A DNA stretch of 64,000 nt from an uncultured Parafilimonas sp. (GCA_903882935.1 CAIRZB010000001.1:1-64000); one strand, 5' to 3'. Shown: positions 55,131 to 64,000, counted from the first letter of the stretch. A program made the numbers and translations. The notes: generated by a model not told the origin, from the sequence alone.

Positions 55131-55236
55131 GATCTAAAAAGTATTTGCTGCGGCAATGCTGCTAATTTTAACCCCGTACTGTTTTATTCGTCGCGCCTGG
55201 CAAAACCTACGTATTGCAATAAAACCAACAATTTAT

Positions 55237-55291
55237 AAGCTTTACTCAACCCAGTCAGACGGAACCCGTCTGGCCGGCTTGGGTAAAGCTT
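55237..55291. repeat. 55-bp imperfect palindrome at the acyl-CoA ligase 3' end
   Basis: AAGCTTTAC ... GTAAAGCTT arms extend through CAGACGG / CCGTCTG at the centre, about 27 bp per arm with four or five mismatches. It abuts the ligase stop codon (55294) and could act as its terminator, but there is no long T run. Confidence 0.6.
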
Positions 55292-55293
55292 GC

Positions 55294-57081
55294 CTACGCA
55301 TATATCTTCTCAATATCTGCCTTATACTTTTCCATCACCACTTTGCGCTTAATGCTCATTTTGGGCGTCATTTCGCCGGTTTCCAAGCTCCATTCCTTGG
55401 TGAGCAACTGGTATTTCTTCACTTGCTCCACATGGTTAAAGGTTTTGTTTATTTCCCCAATAATATCGTCATACATCTTTACTATCAATGGGTTAGCAAT
55501 GGCCTCTTCACGGGTTGTAAACGGTATGTTCTGGTGTTTCATCCAGCTTTGCAAAAAAGTATAGGCCGGCACAATCAATGCCCCCACAAATTTACGCTCG
55601 GGGCCAACAATCAATGCCTGCTCAATAAATGGGTTTTCTTTCAGCTTGTTTTCCAGTGGCTGGGGGGCCACATATTTGCCGCCGCTGGTTTTAAACAGTT
55701 CCTTTTTGCGGTCGGTTATTTTTAAAAATTTGCCGTCTACCCACACGCCAATGTCACCGGTATGCAACCAGCCGTCAATAATGGCTTCAGCCGTAAGGTC
55801 GGGTCGTTTAAAATACCCCTTCATAACACTGGGGCCTTTTACGCAAATTTCGCCGTCTTCGGCCAGCTTTACTTCTGTGCCGTCAATTGGGGGGCCAACC
55901 GTGCCAAATTTGTGCAAGCCTTTGCCAGACCTGTTAACACTTATAACGGGGCTGTTTTCGGTGGGGCCGTATCCTTCAAAAACGGGTATTTTGGCGGCAT
56001 TAAAAATACGCAACAGTTTTTCCTGGCAGGCTGCGCCGCCAGTAACAATCAGTTTTATGTTGCCACCTAATGCTGCCCGCCATTTGCTAAACACCAACTT
56101 GTTGGCAATGGCCAGCTTAATATTATACAGTAAACCGCCGTCTACGGTGTCGTCATACTTTTCGGCCACTGCCACCGACCAAAAGAACAGCTTCTTTTTT
56201 ATGCCGGTAAGGTTGTGGCCTGCGGTTATAATACGCTCATACACTTTCTCCAACAGGCGCGGTACGGTGGTAAACGTGTCTGGCTTAACCTCCCGCAGGT
56301 TGTCGCCAATGGTATCCAAGTTTTCCGCGTAGTAAATGCTGTTACCGTTAAACATGTATATGTAACTGAGCATCTTCTCAAAAATATGGTTCAGGGGCAA
56401 AAAGCTCAAGGCCTTTATGGCCGGGTTTTCTTCAAACGGAAAGCTTGAGCGGCCCAGCATTACGTTGCTTAAAATATTGCCATGCAACAGCATTACGCCT
56501 TTGGGGGTGCCGGTAGTACCCGATGTGTAAATGATGGTAGCGAGGCTTTGCCCGGTTATGGCCGCTTTATGCGCCTCCACTTGCTTCAATAAGCTTTCGT
56601 TGGCGTACGCTGGCAGCTCCGTCCAATGCCTGGCGCCTTCCACTTCGTCAAAAGTATAAATTTCCCTTAGGGATGGCACGCTGGGTTGTATGCCTTTTAT
56701 TTTGTCGTATAGCTCTTTATTGCTTACAAAAATGTATTTAACCTGCGCATCGTTTAAAATAAACTGCACTTCTGGGGTGCTGGTAGTGGGGTACAATGGC
56801 ACAAGCACCGCGCCGGTTTGTTGCACAGCCAAATCAGTTATAAGCCACTCGGGCCTGTTATTGGCAATAATGGCTATTTTGTCCGTGCCTTCATCGCTCA
56901 TGTCGTTTCCGCTAACGCCCAAATGCAGCAAGCCCGCACTAAGGTTGTCAACGGCGGTTTTTACCTGTTGGGTGCTTAATGGTTGCCATGCGCCGTTTAT
57001 TTTGGCGGCAAACATGTCGCTCTTAGCAAACTTCTGTAACTGGTATTCAATGCAATCAAATAACCTTGTAGGCTGGTTCAT
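55294..57081 (-). CDS. Long-chain fatty acid-CoA ligase (AMP-dependent synthetase)
   Basis: This 595-aa enzyme activates long-chain fatty acids with ATP and CoA. It has the P-loop TIIYTSGTTGTPKGVML, FEGYGPTENSPVISVN (motif A5), WLHTGDIGVW and the C-terminal lysine region DRKKELFKTSGGKYVAPQPLE, typical of the bubblegum/FadD15-like branch. It may feed beta-oxidation with EtfAB encoded nearby. It is separated from the transketolase gene by a strong terminator. Confidence 0.93.
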   Translation of the reverse strand: MNQPTRLFDCIEYQLQKFAKSDMFAAKINGAWQPLSTQQVKTAVDNLSAGLLHLGVSGNDMSDEGTDKIAIIANNRPEWLITDLAVQQTGAVLVPLYPTTSTPEVQFILNDAQVKYIFVSNKELYDKIKGIQPSVPSLREIYTFDEVEGARHWTELPAYANESLLKQVEAHKAAITGQSLATIIYTSGTTGTPKGVMLLHGNILSNVMLGRSSFPFEENPAIKALSFLPLNHIFEKMLSYIYMFNGNSIYYAENLDTIGDNLREVKPDTFTTVPRLLEKVYERIITAGHNLTGIKKKLFFWSVAVAEKYDDTVDGGLLYNIKLAIANKLVFSKWRAALGGNIKLIVTGGAACQEKLLRIFNAAKIPVFEGYGPTENSPVISVNRSGKGLHKFGTVGPPIDGTEVKLAEDGEICVKGPSVMKGYFKRPDLTAEAIIDGWLHTGDIGVWVDGKFLKITDRKKELFKTSGGKYVAPQPLENKLKENPFIEQALIVGPERKFVGALIVPAYTFLQSWMKHQNIPFTTREEAIANPLIVKMYDDIIGEINKTFNHVEQVKKYQLLTKEWSLETGEMTPKMSIKRKVVMEKYKADIEKIYA

Positions 57082-57142
57082 AATCCGTCAATCGTTGTTT
57101 AACGAAAATAGTAATAATAATGCCCCATCCCCTAGGGAGGGC

Positions 57143-57181
57143 AAAAAAGGTTGAACCAACTTTAGTGATTCAACCTTTTTT
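57143..57181 (-). terminator. Terminator after the transketolase gene
   Basis: A 13-bp stem (AAAAAAGGTTGAA / TTCAACCTTTTTT) with runs on both sides sits between the ligase start and the transketolase stop. Confidence 0.8.
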
Positions 57182-57229
57182 TTAAAATATATTCTATAAA
57201 AGCCGTTCGTGTATGCTTGTATTTGTACA

Positions 57230-58072
57230 CTAATAATCGCCTAAGGTTTCTGGTAACTGCCCCAATGCGTTAGCCAACTGCGCGTCACTTGGCGCAATGC
57301 CATGCCATTCGTGGTGGCCTTCCATAAAATCAACGCCTTTGCCCATAATGGTTTTCATCAATATTACCACTGGCTTGCCTTGCCCTGTTAGGCTTTTGGC
57401 TTTGTCAAGGCCCGCAACCACATCGTCCATGTCATTGCCGTTCATTTCTAACACAATCCAGCCAAACGCCGAGAATTTAATGTGCAAATCGCCCAGTGCC
57501 ATCACCTTGTCGGTTGGTCCGTCAATCTGCTGGCCGTTCCAGTCAATCGTTGCAATAAGGTTGTCCACTTTAAGGTGGGGGGCACTCATAATAGCTTCCC
57601 AGTTTTGGCCTTCATCCAATTCGCCATCGCCATGCAGAGAAAATACCAAATGCTTATCGTTGTTATATTTTTTTGCCAGTGCCGCACCTATGGCTACGCT
57701 CATGCCTTGGCCCAAGCTACCGCTTGCCACCCGTATGCCGGGCAAGTGCTCGTGCGTGGTGGGGTGCCCTTGCAGGCGTGAGTTTATTTTACGAAACGTG
57801 GCCAGTTCCTTAACGTCAAAGTACCCTGCGCGCGCCAGGGTTGAGTAAAACACCGGCGATATATGCCCGTTAGACAAAAAGAAAATATCTTCATTAATAC
57901 CGTCCATGCTAAAGCCTGGGTTGCGCTGCATTATTTTAAAATACAGCCCAGTCAAAAAGTCAGTACAGCCCAAGGAGCCGCCGGGGTGGCCACTTTGCAC
58001 ACCGTGTACCATTCTTACAATGTCCCTGCGTATTTGGGTAGCTATTTGCCTAAGTTCATTTGTTTGCGCCAT
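57230..58072 (-). CDS. Transketolase N-terminal subunit
   Basis: This 280-aa protein is only the thiamine-pyrophosphate-binding half of transketolase (GHPGGSLGCTDFLTGLYF; GDGELDEGQNWEAIM; IMGKGVDFMEG). Split transketolases need a C-terminal subunit, usually the next gene; here the neighbours are an acyl-CoA ligase downstream behind a terminator and a divergent gene upstream. ATG at 58072 is chosen over TTG at 58096 because the -7 box at 58094 overlaps the TTG. Confidence 0.9.
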   Translation of the reverse strand: MAQTNELRQIATQIRRDIVRMVHGVQSGHPGGSLGCTDFLTGLYFKIMQRNPGFSMDGINEDIFFLSNGHISPVFYSTLARAGYFDVKELATFRKINSRLQGHPTTHEHLPGIRVASGSLGQGMSVAIGAALAKKYNNDKHLVFSLHGDGELDEGQNWEAIMSAPHLKVDNLIATIDWNGQQIDGPTDKVMALGDLHIKFSAFGWIVLEMNGNDMDDVVAGLDKAKSLTGQGKPVVILMKTIMGKGVDFMEGHHEWHGIAPSDAQLANALGQLPETLGDY

Positions 58073-58093
58073 GCCGGTTTGTTTTACTTTTGG

Positions 58094-58101
58094 CAAAGCT
58101 A
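58094..58101 (-). promoter_or_regulatory. -7 element of the transketolase gene
   Basis: TAGCTTTG on the minus strand matches TAnnTTTG, placing the transcript start a few bases upstream of the ATG at 58072. Confidence 0.55.
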
Positions 58102-58272
58102 AGGGTTAACCCGTTAGATTTTATATGGTCGGCCCCTTGCAAATATTTTTTTTGCGTAAAATAAATTTTCAAATGCAGCGTTATTACTGGTTTACTTGTT
58201 TTAGTGTTATATTCAACTTTAATTAATGTGTTGTGGTGCAGTTGCACGGTTTGTTAACCTAAAAAAAATTTC

Positions 58273-59412
58273 ATGGTACAAGTAGCCGCAGCAATTCTGA
58301 TTGCTTATCTGGTCACGTTTTTTCTAATGCCCTTTATCATAAACCTGGCTAAGCAGAGTAAATTATACGATGTTCCTGATGAAAGAAAGACCCATAATTA
58401 CCTCGTTTCTTCATTAGGCGGCATTGGGATATTTACAGGGTTGGCGATTAGCCTGTTGCTGAGTTCGGATTTTAAATCAAGCAACGCTGAATTCCAATAT
58501 TACCTGGCCGCATTTTTCATTATTTTTATTATCGGCGTAATTGACGACATATTTATACTAAAACCTTGGAAAAAAGTATTGGGACAGTTGGTTACAGTAG
58601 CCTTAATTTCAGTTAAAGCGCATTTGATAATTACCGACCTGTATGGGTTTTTGGGCATACACCATTTAGGGGAGGCCGCTTCGTATATTTGTACCTTTTT
58701 TGCTATCATGTTGGTTATTAATGCATTTAACCTAATTGACGGTGTTGACGGCTTGGCAGGGTGCTTAGGTTTGGCAAGCAGCGTGTTGTTTGCACTGTTT
58801 TTTTTGGTAAACCATAATTTTTCATACGCAATACTAGGTTTTGCAACGGCCGGGGCATTGCTGGCATTTTTGGTGTACAATTTTTACCCTGCCAGAATTT
58901 TTATGGGCGACTCTGGCTCTATGCTTATCGGCGTGGTAAATGCCGTGCTGCTGCTAAAATTCATTAACGTTGCAAGCTCCGTTACTGATTACCCAATACC
59001 CGCTGCACCTGCCTTGGGTTTTGGCATATTGTTGGTACCGGTTATGGATGTGTTAAGGGTTTTCTGCATTAGGATTTTTCAAAACCGCTCGCCGTTTTCA
59101 CCAGACCGTAACCACATACACCACCTATTGCTGGGCAAGGGGTTTACACACGCAACGGTAACGCTGTTGTTACTAGGCATTGCTTTTTCTGCCGCTGTTG
59201 GGTCCTTTTTATGCCGGCAAGCAAACATCAACATCCTATTTGCCGGGCAAACAGCATCGTTTTTTGTGATAATTGCCCTTTTTAGGTTCCCCAAGCGTTC
59301 AAAAAAATCGCTTAGGGTTGTTTCCCGTAGGGATGATGCTGCCGTTACCGGCAAGGTTGAGGTGTTTCCCATGTACACCGCAAAAGAAAATGCCGTTGTT
59401 AAAGAAGATTAG
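58273..59412 (+). CDS. WecA/MraY-like polyprenyl-phosphate sugar-1-phosphate transferase
   Basis: This 379-aa membrane enzyme has about eleven TM helices and the family's catalytic loops: GVIDDIFILKPWKKVLGQ (Asp-Asp), NAFNLIDGVDGLAG, FYPARIFMGDSGSM and the HxHH loop SPDRNHIHHLLLG. It transfers a sugar-phosphate from a UDP-sugar to undecaprenyl phosphate, the first step of surface polysaccharide or O-antigen. No glycan cluster surrounds it. A 40-residue cytoplasmic tail follows the last helix. Confidence 0.92.
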   Translation: MVQVAAAILIAYLVTFFLMPFIINLAKQSKLYDVPDERKTHNYLVSSLGGIGIFTGLAISLLLSSDFKSSNAEFQYYLAAFFIIFIIGVIDDIFILKPWKKVLGQLVTVALISVKAHLIITDLYGFLGIHHLGEAASYICTFFAIMLVINAFNLIDGVDGLAGCLGLASSVLFALFFLVNHNFSYAILGFATAGALLAFLVYNFYPARIFMGDSGSMLIGVVNAVLLLKFINVASSVTDYPIPAAPALGFGILLVPVMDVLRVFCIRIFQNRSPFSPDRNHIHHLLLGKGFTHATVTLLLLGIAFSAAVGSFLCRQANINILFAGQTASFFVIIALFRFPKRSKKSLRVVSRRDDAAVTGKVEVFPMYTAKENAVVKED

Positions 59413-59531
59413 TTATTTAATAAATTTCTTTTTTTACGTATGCCCAGGCATATGTAGGTTTTTATAGCCGTTGATTGAAGGCCGCTGGGATAATAAAAAA
59501 GTAAATAGGCGGTGAAATTGAAGGGATTTGT

Positions 59532-59539
59532 TAGTTTTG
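59532..59539 (+). promoter_or_regulatory. -7 element of frr
   Basis: TAGTTTTG matches TAnnTTTG and lies 17 bp before the frr start. Confidence 0.5.
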
Positions 59540-59556
59540 CGCACTAAAAAAAAGAT

Positions 59557-60120
59557 ATGTCAGAAGACCTTGACCTAGTATTGGAGTATACGGAATCTTC
59601 CATGAAAAAGGCTATTGCCCATTTAGAAACGGAATTAACCAAAATACGTGCAGGTAAGGCAAGCCCAGGAATGTTAGACGGCTTAACAGTTGACTACTAC
59701 GGTGCCCCCACGCCTATAAACCAAGTGGCCAATATTACAGTACTCGACGCACGCACCATTAGCATACAACCTTGGGAAAAGAAAATGCTGGCCCAAATTG
59801 AACGTTCTATTATGGGCGGGAACATTGGTGTAACCCCACAAAACGACGGTAGCCAAATACGCCTTTTTATGCCGCCTTTAACCGAGGAGCGTAGGCGGGA
59901 ACTTTTTAAAAGGGCTTCCGGCGAAGGTGAACAATCAAAAGTTGCCATTAGAAACCTTCGCAGGGAAGGCATTGAGGAAATAAAAAAACTTCAAAAAGAT
60001 GGTTTGAGCGAAGATGAGGCAAAAGATGCGGAAAAGCTGGTGCAAGAAATTACAGACAGGCATATTTTGTTGGTAGACAAACACTTGGCTGCCAAGGAAA
60101 AAGAAATGATGTCGGTTTAA
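59557..60120 (+). CDS. frr: Ribosome recycling factor
   Basis: This 187-aa protein is of normal RRF length and sequence (LETELTKIRAGKASPGMLDGLTVDYYGAPTPINQVANI; PPLTEERRRELFKRA; ALRNLRREG-type VAIRNLRREG). It splits post-termination ribosomes with EF-G. No pyrH or tsf is adjacent. Confidence 0.96.
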   Translation: MSEDLDLVLEYTESSMKKAIAHLETELTKIRAGKASPGMLDGLTVDYYGAPTPINQVANITVLDARTISIQPWEKKMLAQIERSIMGGNIGVTPQNDGSQIRLFMPPLTEERRRELFKRASGEGEQSKVAIRNLRREGIEEIKKLQKDGLSEDEAKDAEKLVQEITDRHILLVDKHLAAKEKEMMSV

Positions 60121-60151
60121 ATACCCCCAAGTTTTTGTGATATGCTTAACC

Positions 60152-60195
60152 AAAAGGCCTGTAATGCACATGTAGAAGTGTGTTTCAGGCTTTTT
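60152..60195 (+). terminator. Possible terminator after frr
   Basis: AAAAGGCCTG and CAGGCTTTTT form a 9-bp stem with one bulge, ending in a T run. Confidence 0.5.
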
Positions 60196-61026
60196 GCTTA
60201 CAGGTAAAACCCAATAATTGCCATTGCCTTTTATATATCGGTGCGTTAAGCCCCCCAAGTCACATTTTAGGCTTGTGCGAGGTACTTACCCGCACCAATA
60301 ACCTTGCACGCCAAATTGAGGATACGTTACCGATATGTCATTCCTAATTTGGCACTTACAAGCTTGGCCGGTTTTACAGCGGCTTTTTGCAATGCTACGG
60401 GCAACTGCCAATTGTTCGTTATGCTTCTGTAAATTTCGGCTGCAATATAATAAGCAAGATCCTATCGTATAAATGAACCTTTTGCGTTATATTTCACTTA
60501 ACATAAACCCTTGTTAAAGCGCGCCGGTTGTATTTTTTTTAGGAATAAACTTTATTACTTAGCAGTACAAAACAACCAAACCTCACATGGAAGAAATATA
60601 CGCTAAAGGCCGTTGCCAAGCTATGTACAACACCAATTTTATGCCCTCCAGTTAATTCAATAACGAAGATTTTTATCGATTAGTTTTTATTTAACCCATC
60701 ATATTATTTTACTATTCCTGCGTACTTGGCGGCGTTGTAACAAATACCGTACTATAATGCTTTTATTATCAAGTTTCAACCCTCACATCCCAAAGGCGCC
60801 CCCATAACAAGGGGCACCTTCTTTTAGCTCTGGTTTCGGGCGGCTAGTCGTTGGTTACCGTAAAATCTCCTTGCCATACGTCTAAAACTATCCCACCCGG
60901 CATGGCGTTACCAAAACAAGTGTTCATCCAGCCTCAAAAACCAAAAATTCCACCAAAACCTAATACTTTCTGCCCAAAAATGGCAACCGGCACCAAACTC
61001 TTTATAATCATTTAATTTTCATTCCC
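60196..61026. other. Long gene-free stretch
   Basis: About 0.8 kb without a convincing gene. It holds a terminator-like hairpin at 60792-60822 and a short minus-strand frame at 60846-60929 (NAMPGGIVLDVWQGDFTVTN) that looks protein-like but is only 27 codons. A non-coding RNA is possible. Confidence 0.5.
60792..60822 (+). terminator. Terminator-like hairpin without an assigned gene
   Basis: AAGGCGCCCC / GGGGCACCTT pair with one wobble and are followed on the plus strand by TCTTTT. No plus-strand gene lies within 600 bp upstream. Confidence 0.45.
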
Positions 61027-61057
61027 TTTGTCCTCCCGTTGCAATTACCTACCTTTG
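61027..61057 (+). promoter_or_regulatory. typA promoter, full Bacteroidota consensus
   Basis: TTTG at 61027-61030, exactly 19 bp, then TACCTTTG at 61050-61057. This matches TTTG-N19-TAnnTTTG at all fixed positions and predicts a ~100-nt leader before the typA ATG. Confidence 0.8.
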
Positions 61058-61087
61058 CGCGCTGATTGAATCTTGCCTTAAGAAAAT

Positions 61088-61152
61088 TCCTGCCATTGCA
61101 GGACGGGATTTAATTTTATCAATCAAAAAAAACAGTCCTGCTATTTGCGGGA
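61088..61152 (+). promoter_or_regulatory. Two similar hairpins in the typA leader
   Basis: TCCTGC-CATT-GCAGGA (61088-61103) and TCCTGC-TATTT-GCGGGA (61136-61152) form two successive hairpins with the same left arm in the leader. They may regulate or stabilise the mRNA. Confidence 0.45.
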
Positions 61153-61163
61153 TAAAGGCCTTT

Positions 61164-62978
61164 ATGAACATTCGCAACATAGCAATTATTGCTCACGTTG
61201 ACCATGGTAAAACAACCCTGGTTGACCGTATTTTACATGCAACCAAAGTATTCCGCGACAACCAAGACACTGGGGAATTGATTATGGACAGTAACGACTT
61301 GGAGCGTGAACGCGGGATTACAATTTTTAGTAAAAATGCATCGGTTACTTATAAAGATGTAAAAATCAATGTGATAGACACCCCGGGCCACAGTGACTTT
61401 GGCGGTGAGGTAGAACGCGTGCTTAAAATGGCCGATGGTGTTTTGTTGCTGGTAGATGCGTTTGAGGGCCCAATGCCGCAAACACGTTTTGTGCTGCAAA
61501 AAGCCTTGCATTTAAACTTAAAACCCATTGTTATTATTAACAAGGTTGACAAGCCAAACTGCCGCCCAGATGAGGTGAATGAAGCTGTTTTTGAACTGTT
61601 CTTTAACTTGGACGCATCCGATGAGCAGCTTGACTTCCCTACTTTTTACGGCAGTGGCAAAAACGGCTGGTTTAACGATTCGTTAACCCAATCGGAAGAT
61701 ATTACGCCGTTGTTGGACGGTGTTTTGAAATATGTTCCACCCCCAACCATTGTTGAAGGTCCGCTGCAAATGCAGATAACTTCATTAGACTATTCATCCT
61801 TTTTGGGTAGGATAGCAGTAGGCAAGGTTGCCCGTGGCTCCATTAAAGAAGCGCAGCCGATTGCATTGGTACAAGCCGATGGCACTATAAAAAAGACCCG
61901 CGTTAAGGAATTGTACGTGTTTGAAGGCATGGGTAAAAAGAAAGTAACCGAAGTACAATGCGGCGACCTTTGCGCTGTTGTTGGCTTGGAAAGCTTTAAC
62001 ATTGGCGATACCATTGCGGATATTGATAACCCAGAAGCTTTACCGGTTATTAGTGTTGATGAACCTACCATGAGCATGCTGTTCAGTATCAACAACTCGC
62101 CTTTTTTTGGCAAGGATGGCAAGTTTGTTACCAGCCGCCACTTGCGCGACAGGTTGATGAAGGAAACTGAAAAGAACCTTGCACTTAGGGTGGAAGACAC
62201 AGACGGTGCAGATAGCTTTTTAGTGTTTGGCCGTGGTATTTTGCATTTGGGCATTTTGATTGAAACAATGCGCCGCGAAGGGTATGAGTTAACAGTTGGC
62301 CAGCCACAGGTGTTGGTTAAATATGTTGACGGTAAAAAACACGAACCCTACGAAACATTGGTGGTTGATGTACCTTCTGATTTTAGCGGTAAGGTTATTG
62401 ACCTTGTTACCCAGCGCAAAGGCGAGATGCATGTAATGGAAACCAAGGGCGAAATGCAGCACTTGGAGTTTGAAATACCATCAAGGGGTTTGATAGGTTT
62501 GCGTTCGCAAATGCTTACCAATACTGCCGGCGAAGCCGTAATGGCCCACCGCTTTAATGAATATAAGCCTTGGAAAGGCCCAATACCTGGCCGTAGCAAC
62601 GGTGTGCTTATTTCAAAAAACCAAGCCGCCACTACAGGTTACTCTATTGACAAGCTGCAAGACAGGGGATCTTTCTTTGTTGACCCAGGGGAAGAGGTTT
62701 ATGTGGGGCAAATTATTGCCGAGCATATTAAGCCAGGCGATTTGATAGTAAACGCCACAGAAGGTAAGAAGCTTACCAACATGCGCGCCAGCGGCAGTGA
62801 TGATTCTGTACGCATCATCCCTAAAATACAAATGACGTTGGAAGAGTGCATGGAATACATTCAGCAAGATGAGTGTATTGAGGTTACCCCTAAAAAAGTA
62901 CGTTTGCGTAAGGTGTTGCTTGACGAAGAAGATCGCAAAAGGGTATCAAAGAGTATGAAGACCGAAAGCGTTGGATAA
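61164..62978 (+). CDS. typA: Translational GTPase TypA/BipA
   Basis: This 604-aa ribosome-associated GTPase has AHVDHGKTTLVD, RERGITI, DTPGHSDFGG and NKVDKP, domains II-III, and the BipA C-terminal domain (ANTAGEAVMAHRF-type region; MRASGSDDSVRI). It acts in ribosome assembly and stress adaptation. It has a perfect promoter and a strong terminator, so it is monocistronic. Confidence 0.96.
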   Translation: MNIRNIAIIAHVDHGKTTLVDRILHATKVFRDNQDTGELIMDSNDLERERGITIFSKNASVTYKDVKINVIDTPGHSDFGGEVERVLKMADGVLLLVDAFEGPMPQTRFVLQKALHLNLKPIVIINKVDKPNCRPDEVNEAVFELFFNLDASDEQLDFPTFYGSGKNGWFNDSLTQSEDITPLLDGVLKYVPPPTIVEGPLQMQITSLDYSSFLGRIAVGKVARGSIKEAQPIALVQADGTIKKTRVKELYVFEGMGKKKVTEVQCGDLCAVVGLESFNIGDTIADIDNPEALPVISVDEPTMSMLFSINNSPFFGKDGKFVTSRHLRDRLMKETEKNLALRVEDTDGADSFLVFGRGILHLGILIETMRREGYELTVGQPQVLVKYVDGKKHEPYETLVVDVPSDFSGKVIDLVTQRKGEMHVMETKGEMQHLEFEIPSRGLIGLRSQMLTNTAGEAVMAHRFNEYKPWKGPIPGRSNGVLISKNQAATTGYSIDKLQDRGSFFVDPGEEVYVGQIIAEHIKPGDLIVNATEGKKLTNMRASGSDDSVRIIPKIQMTLEECMEYIQQDECIEVTPKKVRLRKVLLDEEDRKRVSKSMKTESVG

Positions 62979-62999
62979 AATAAAAAAACTAGTATAGTC

Positions 63000-63029
63000 A
63001 AAAGCCCTTGCCGTATGGCAGGGGCTTTT
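63000..63029 (+). terminator. Terminator after typA
   Basis: A 13-bp stem (AAAAGCCCTTGCC / GGCAGGGGCTTTT, one wobble) with loop GTAT and a T run. Confidence 0.9.
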
Positions 63030-63209
63030 TTAGTGCTAGTGCGATACACTTATTTGTTTGAACTAATCTTCATCTATAAAATGTAGGCTTTGGGATTGCA
63101 CGTGCATGGCGAGCTATTCAAAAGTTATTTGCAAGTGTAAGCCCCAATTAGTGGTTTTAAATAACTGCCGCACATGTAGGAAGCGCCATTTACCTTGCAT
63201 CCGTTGTCG

Positions 63210-64000
63210 TTACTCGGTTCCCAATCTCTTCAATCCCTCGTGCGCTTCTTTCAAGCCCTTGTTTAAATTAAGCGATTGTTGGTATTTTTGAATGGCACTG
63301 TCTTTTTTTTGCATGGCTTCATAACACTTGGCTTGGTAATAATAAGCGTCAGCATTTAAGCTGTTTACCGTGGCTGCAAATTGAAAAACATCCAAGGCGT
63401 CTGTGTATTGTTTGTTGTCAAAATATACCATTCCTTTCTCAACATAAGCTTCCATATAAGTATAGTTGTAGCCGATACATTCGTCAAATTTTTCCAACGC
63501 CTCTTGCTTTTTCCCGGTACGCGCATAGTAAACACCCGCTACATAGGCACTGTGGGCATCGTATTGTTTACCCAAGGCCAAAGCCTTTATTCTTGAGGCG
63601 ATTAACAATGCCCTTGGGTTTTTAGTTTCGGCATACAGTTTGGCCAGCCAAAGTAAAGCATCCGGCGTTTCGTAAATATGCAGTGCCTTTGCATAACTGT
63701 ACATGGCGGCAAGGGTATCCCCGGCATCTTCGGCAATATTGCCTCTTTTTATCCAAAGCACATTGTTGCCGGTATCCTTGGTAACCGCAGTGTCAATTTG
63801 CTTAAAAGCATTGGCGTATTGGCCCAAGCTATCTAATACTATAGCAAGCCGAACCCTTGCGGTGTTATTGTCAGGCTGCTGCCTTACGGCATCCATAAGT
63901 TCGTTCACAAAAGCCGGGTAAATACTAGCCGATGCATCGCCACCGGCTGTTTTATTAGTGTCATTATTATGGCAAGCCGCCAGCATTGCAATGGTTAAGG
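63210..64000 (-). CDS. TPR-repeat lipoprotein, 5' end outside the window
   Basis: The visible part contains about six TPR units (DNNTARVRLAIVLDSLGQYANAFKQID; YTDALDVFQFAATVNSLNADAYYYQAKCYEAMQKKDSAIQKYQQSL). The reading frame stays open to the window edge as ...LTIAMLAACHNND, a lipoprotein signal with lipobox LAAC, so translation begins beyond 64000 and the ATG at 63986 is internal. It is probably an envelope scaffold; function unknown. Confidence 0.8.
   Translation of the reverse strand, partial: LTIAMLAACHNNDTNKTAGGDASASIYPAFVNELMDAVRQQPDNNTARVRLAIVLDSLGQYANAFKQIDTAVTKDTGNNVLWIKRGNIAEDAGDTLAAMYSYAKALHIYETPDALLWLAKLYAETKNPRALLIASRIKALALGKQYDAHSAYVAGVYYARTGKKQEALEKFDECIGYNYTYMEAYVEKGMVYFDNKQYTDALDVFQFAATVNSLNADAYYYQAKCYEAMQKKDSAIQKYQQSLNLNKGLKEAHEGLKRLGTE

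Overview
The window is chromosomal DNA from a member of the phylum Bacteroidota, most likely the order Chitinophagales or a near relative. This rests on the following: the Bacteroidota -7 promoter element TAnnTTTG upstream of many genes (once in the full TTTG-N19-TAnnTTTG form, before typA); a secreted protein with a C-terminal Por/type IX secretion sorting domain; a DUF4834-type small membrane protein; many small lipoproteins; and paired HisKA_3/NarL and LytS/LytTR sensor systems. No rRNA, tRNA, phage or CRISPR was recognised. The assignment is inference, not a database result.

Layout. 1-220: possible right end of an insertion sequence (three direct repeats at exactly 32 bp spacing), then pcrA/uvrD helicase. 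2.7-4.1 kb: a REP-associated (Y1/HUH) transposase gene bracketed by nested palindromic repeats. 4.3-10.7 kb: glycerophosphodiesterase, lipoprotein, photolyase/cryptochrome, type IX-secreted protein. 11.0-17.6 kb: a tripartite RND efflux operon (tetR, tolC-like, adaptor, pump) with two copies of the putative operator TTAAC-N3-GTTAA. 18.5-20.4 kb: dnaX. 20.5-23.0 kb and 40.6-43.3 kb: two paralogous four-gene cassettes (small soluble protein, multi-pass membrane protein, HisKA_3 kinase, NarL regulator), the best candidate here for an undescribed system. 23.2-31.4 kb: aminotransferase, small genes, glycosyltransferase, SixA-like phosphatase, amidophosphoribosyltransferase, and a MarR/pirin/YceI/flavin-reductase group with candidate MarR operators. 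31.5-39.5 kb: SurA-like foldase, infB-nusA-rimP (with a terminator-like hairpin in the rimP leader), DUF4834 protein, HAD hydrolase. 39.8 kb: orphan NarL regulator. 44.1-46.0 kb: etfAB. 46.2-50.5 kb: outer-membrane-like lipoprotein, LytTR regulator and LytS kinase, acyltransferase. 50.7-53.1 kb: NTF2-like protein and two hydrolases. 53.3-58.1 kb: TPR membrane protein, acyl-CoA ligase, transketolase N-half. 58.3-63.0 kb: WecA-like transferase, frr, typA. The last gene (TPR lipoprotein) runs off the right edge.

How the genes fit together. Most of the window is housekeeping (translation: infB, nusA, rimP, frr, typA; replication and repair: pcrA, dnaX, photolyase; lipid activation and electron transfer: acyl-CoA ligase, etfAB). 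It is interspersed with envelope and stress functions and an unusual density of signalling modules (three kinase/regulator pairs plus an orphan regulator). Gene-free stretches are mostly filled by hairpin-forming repeats, some of which have entered coding sequence (a heptamer array in pcrA, the tail of the efflux adaptor).
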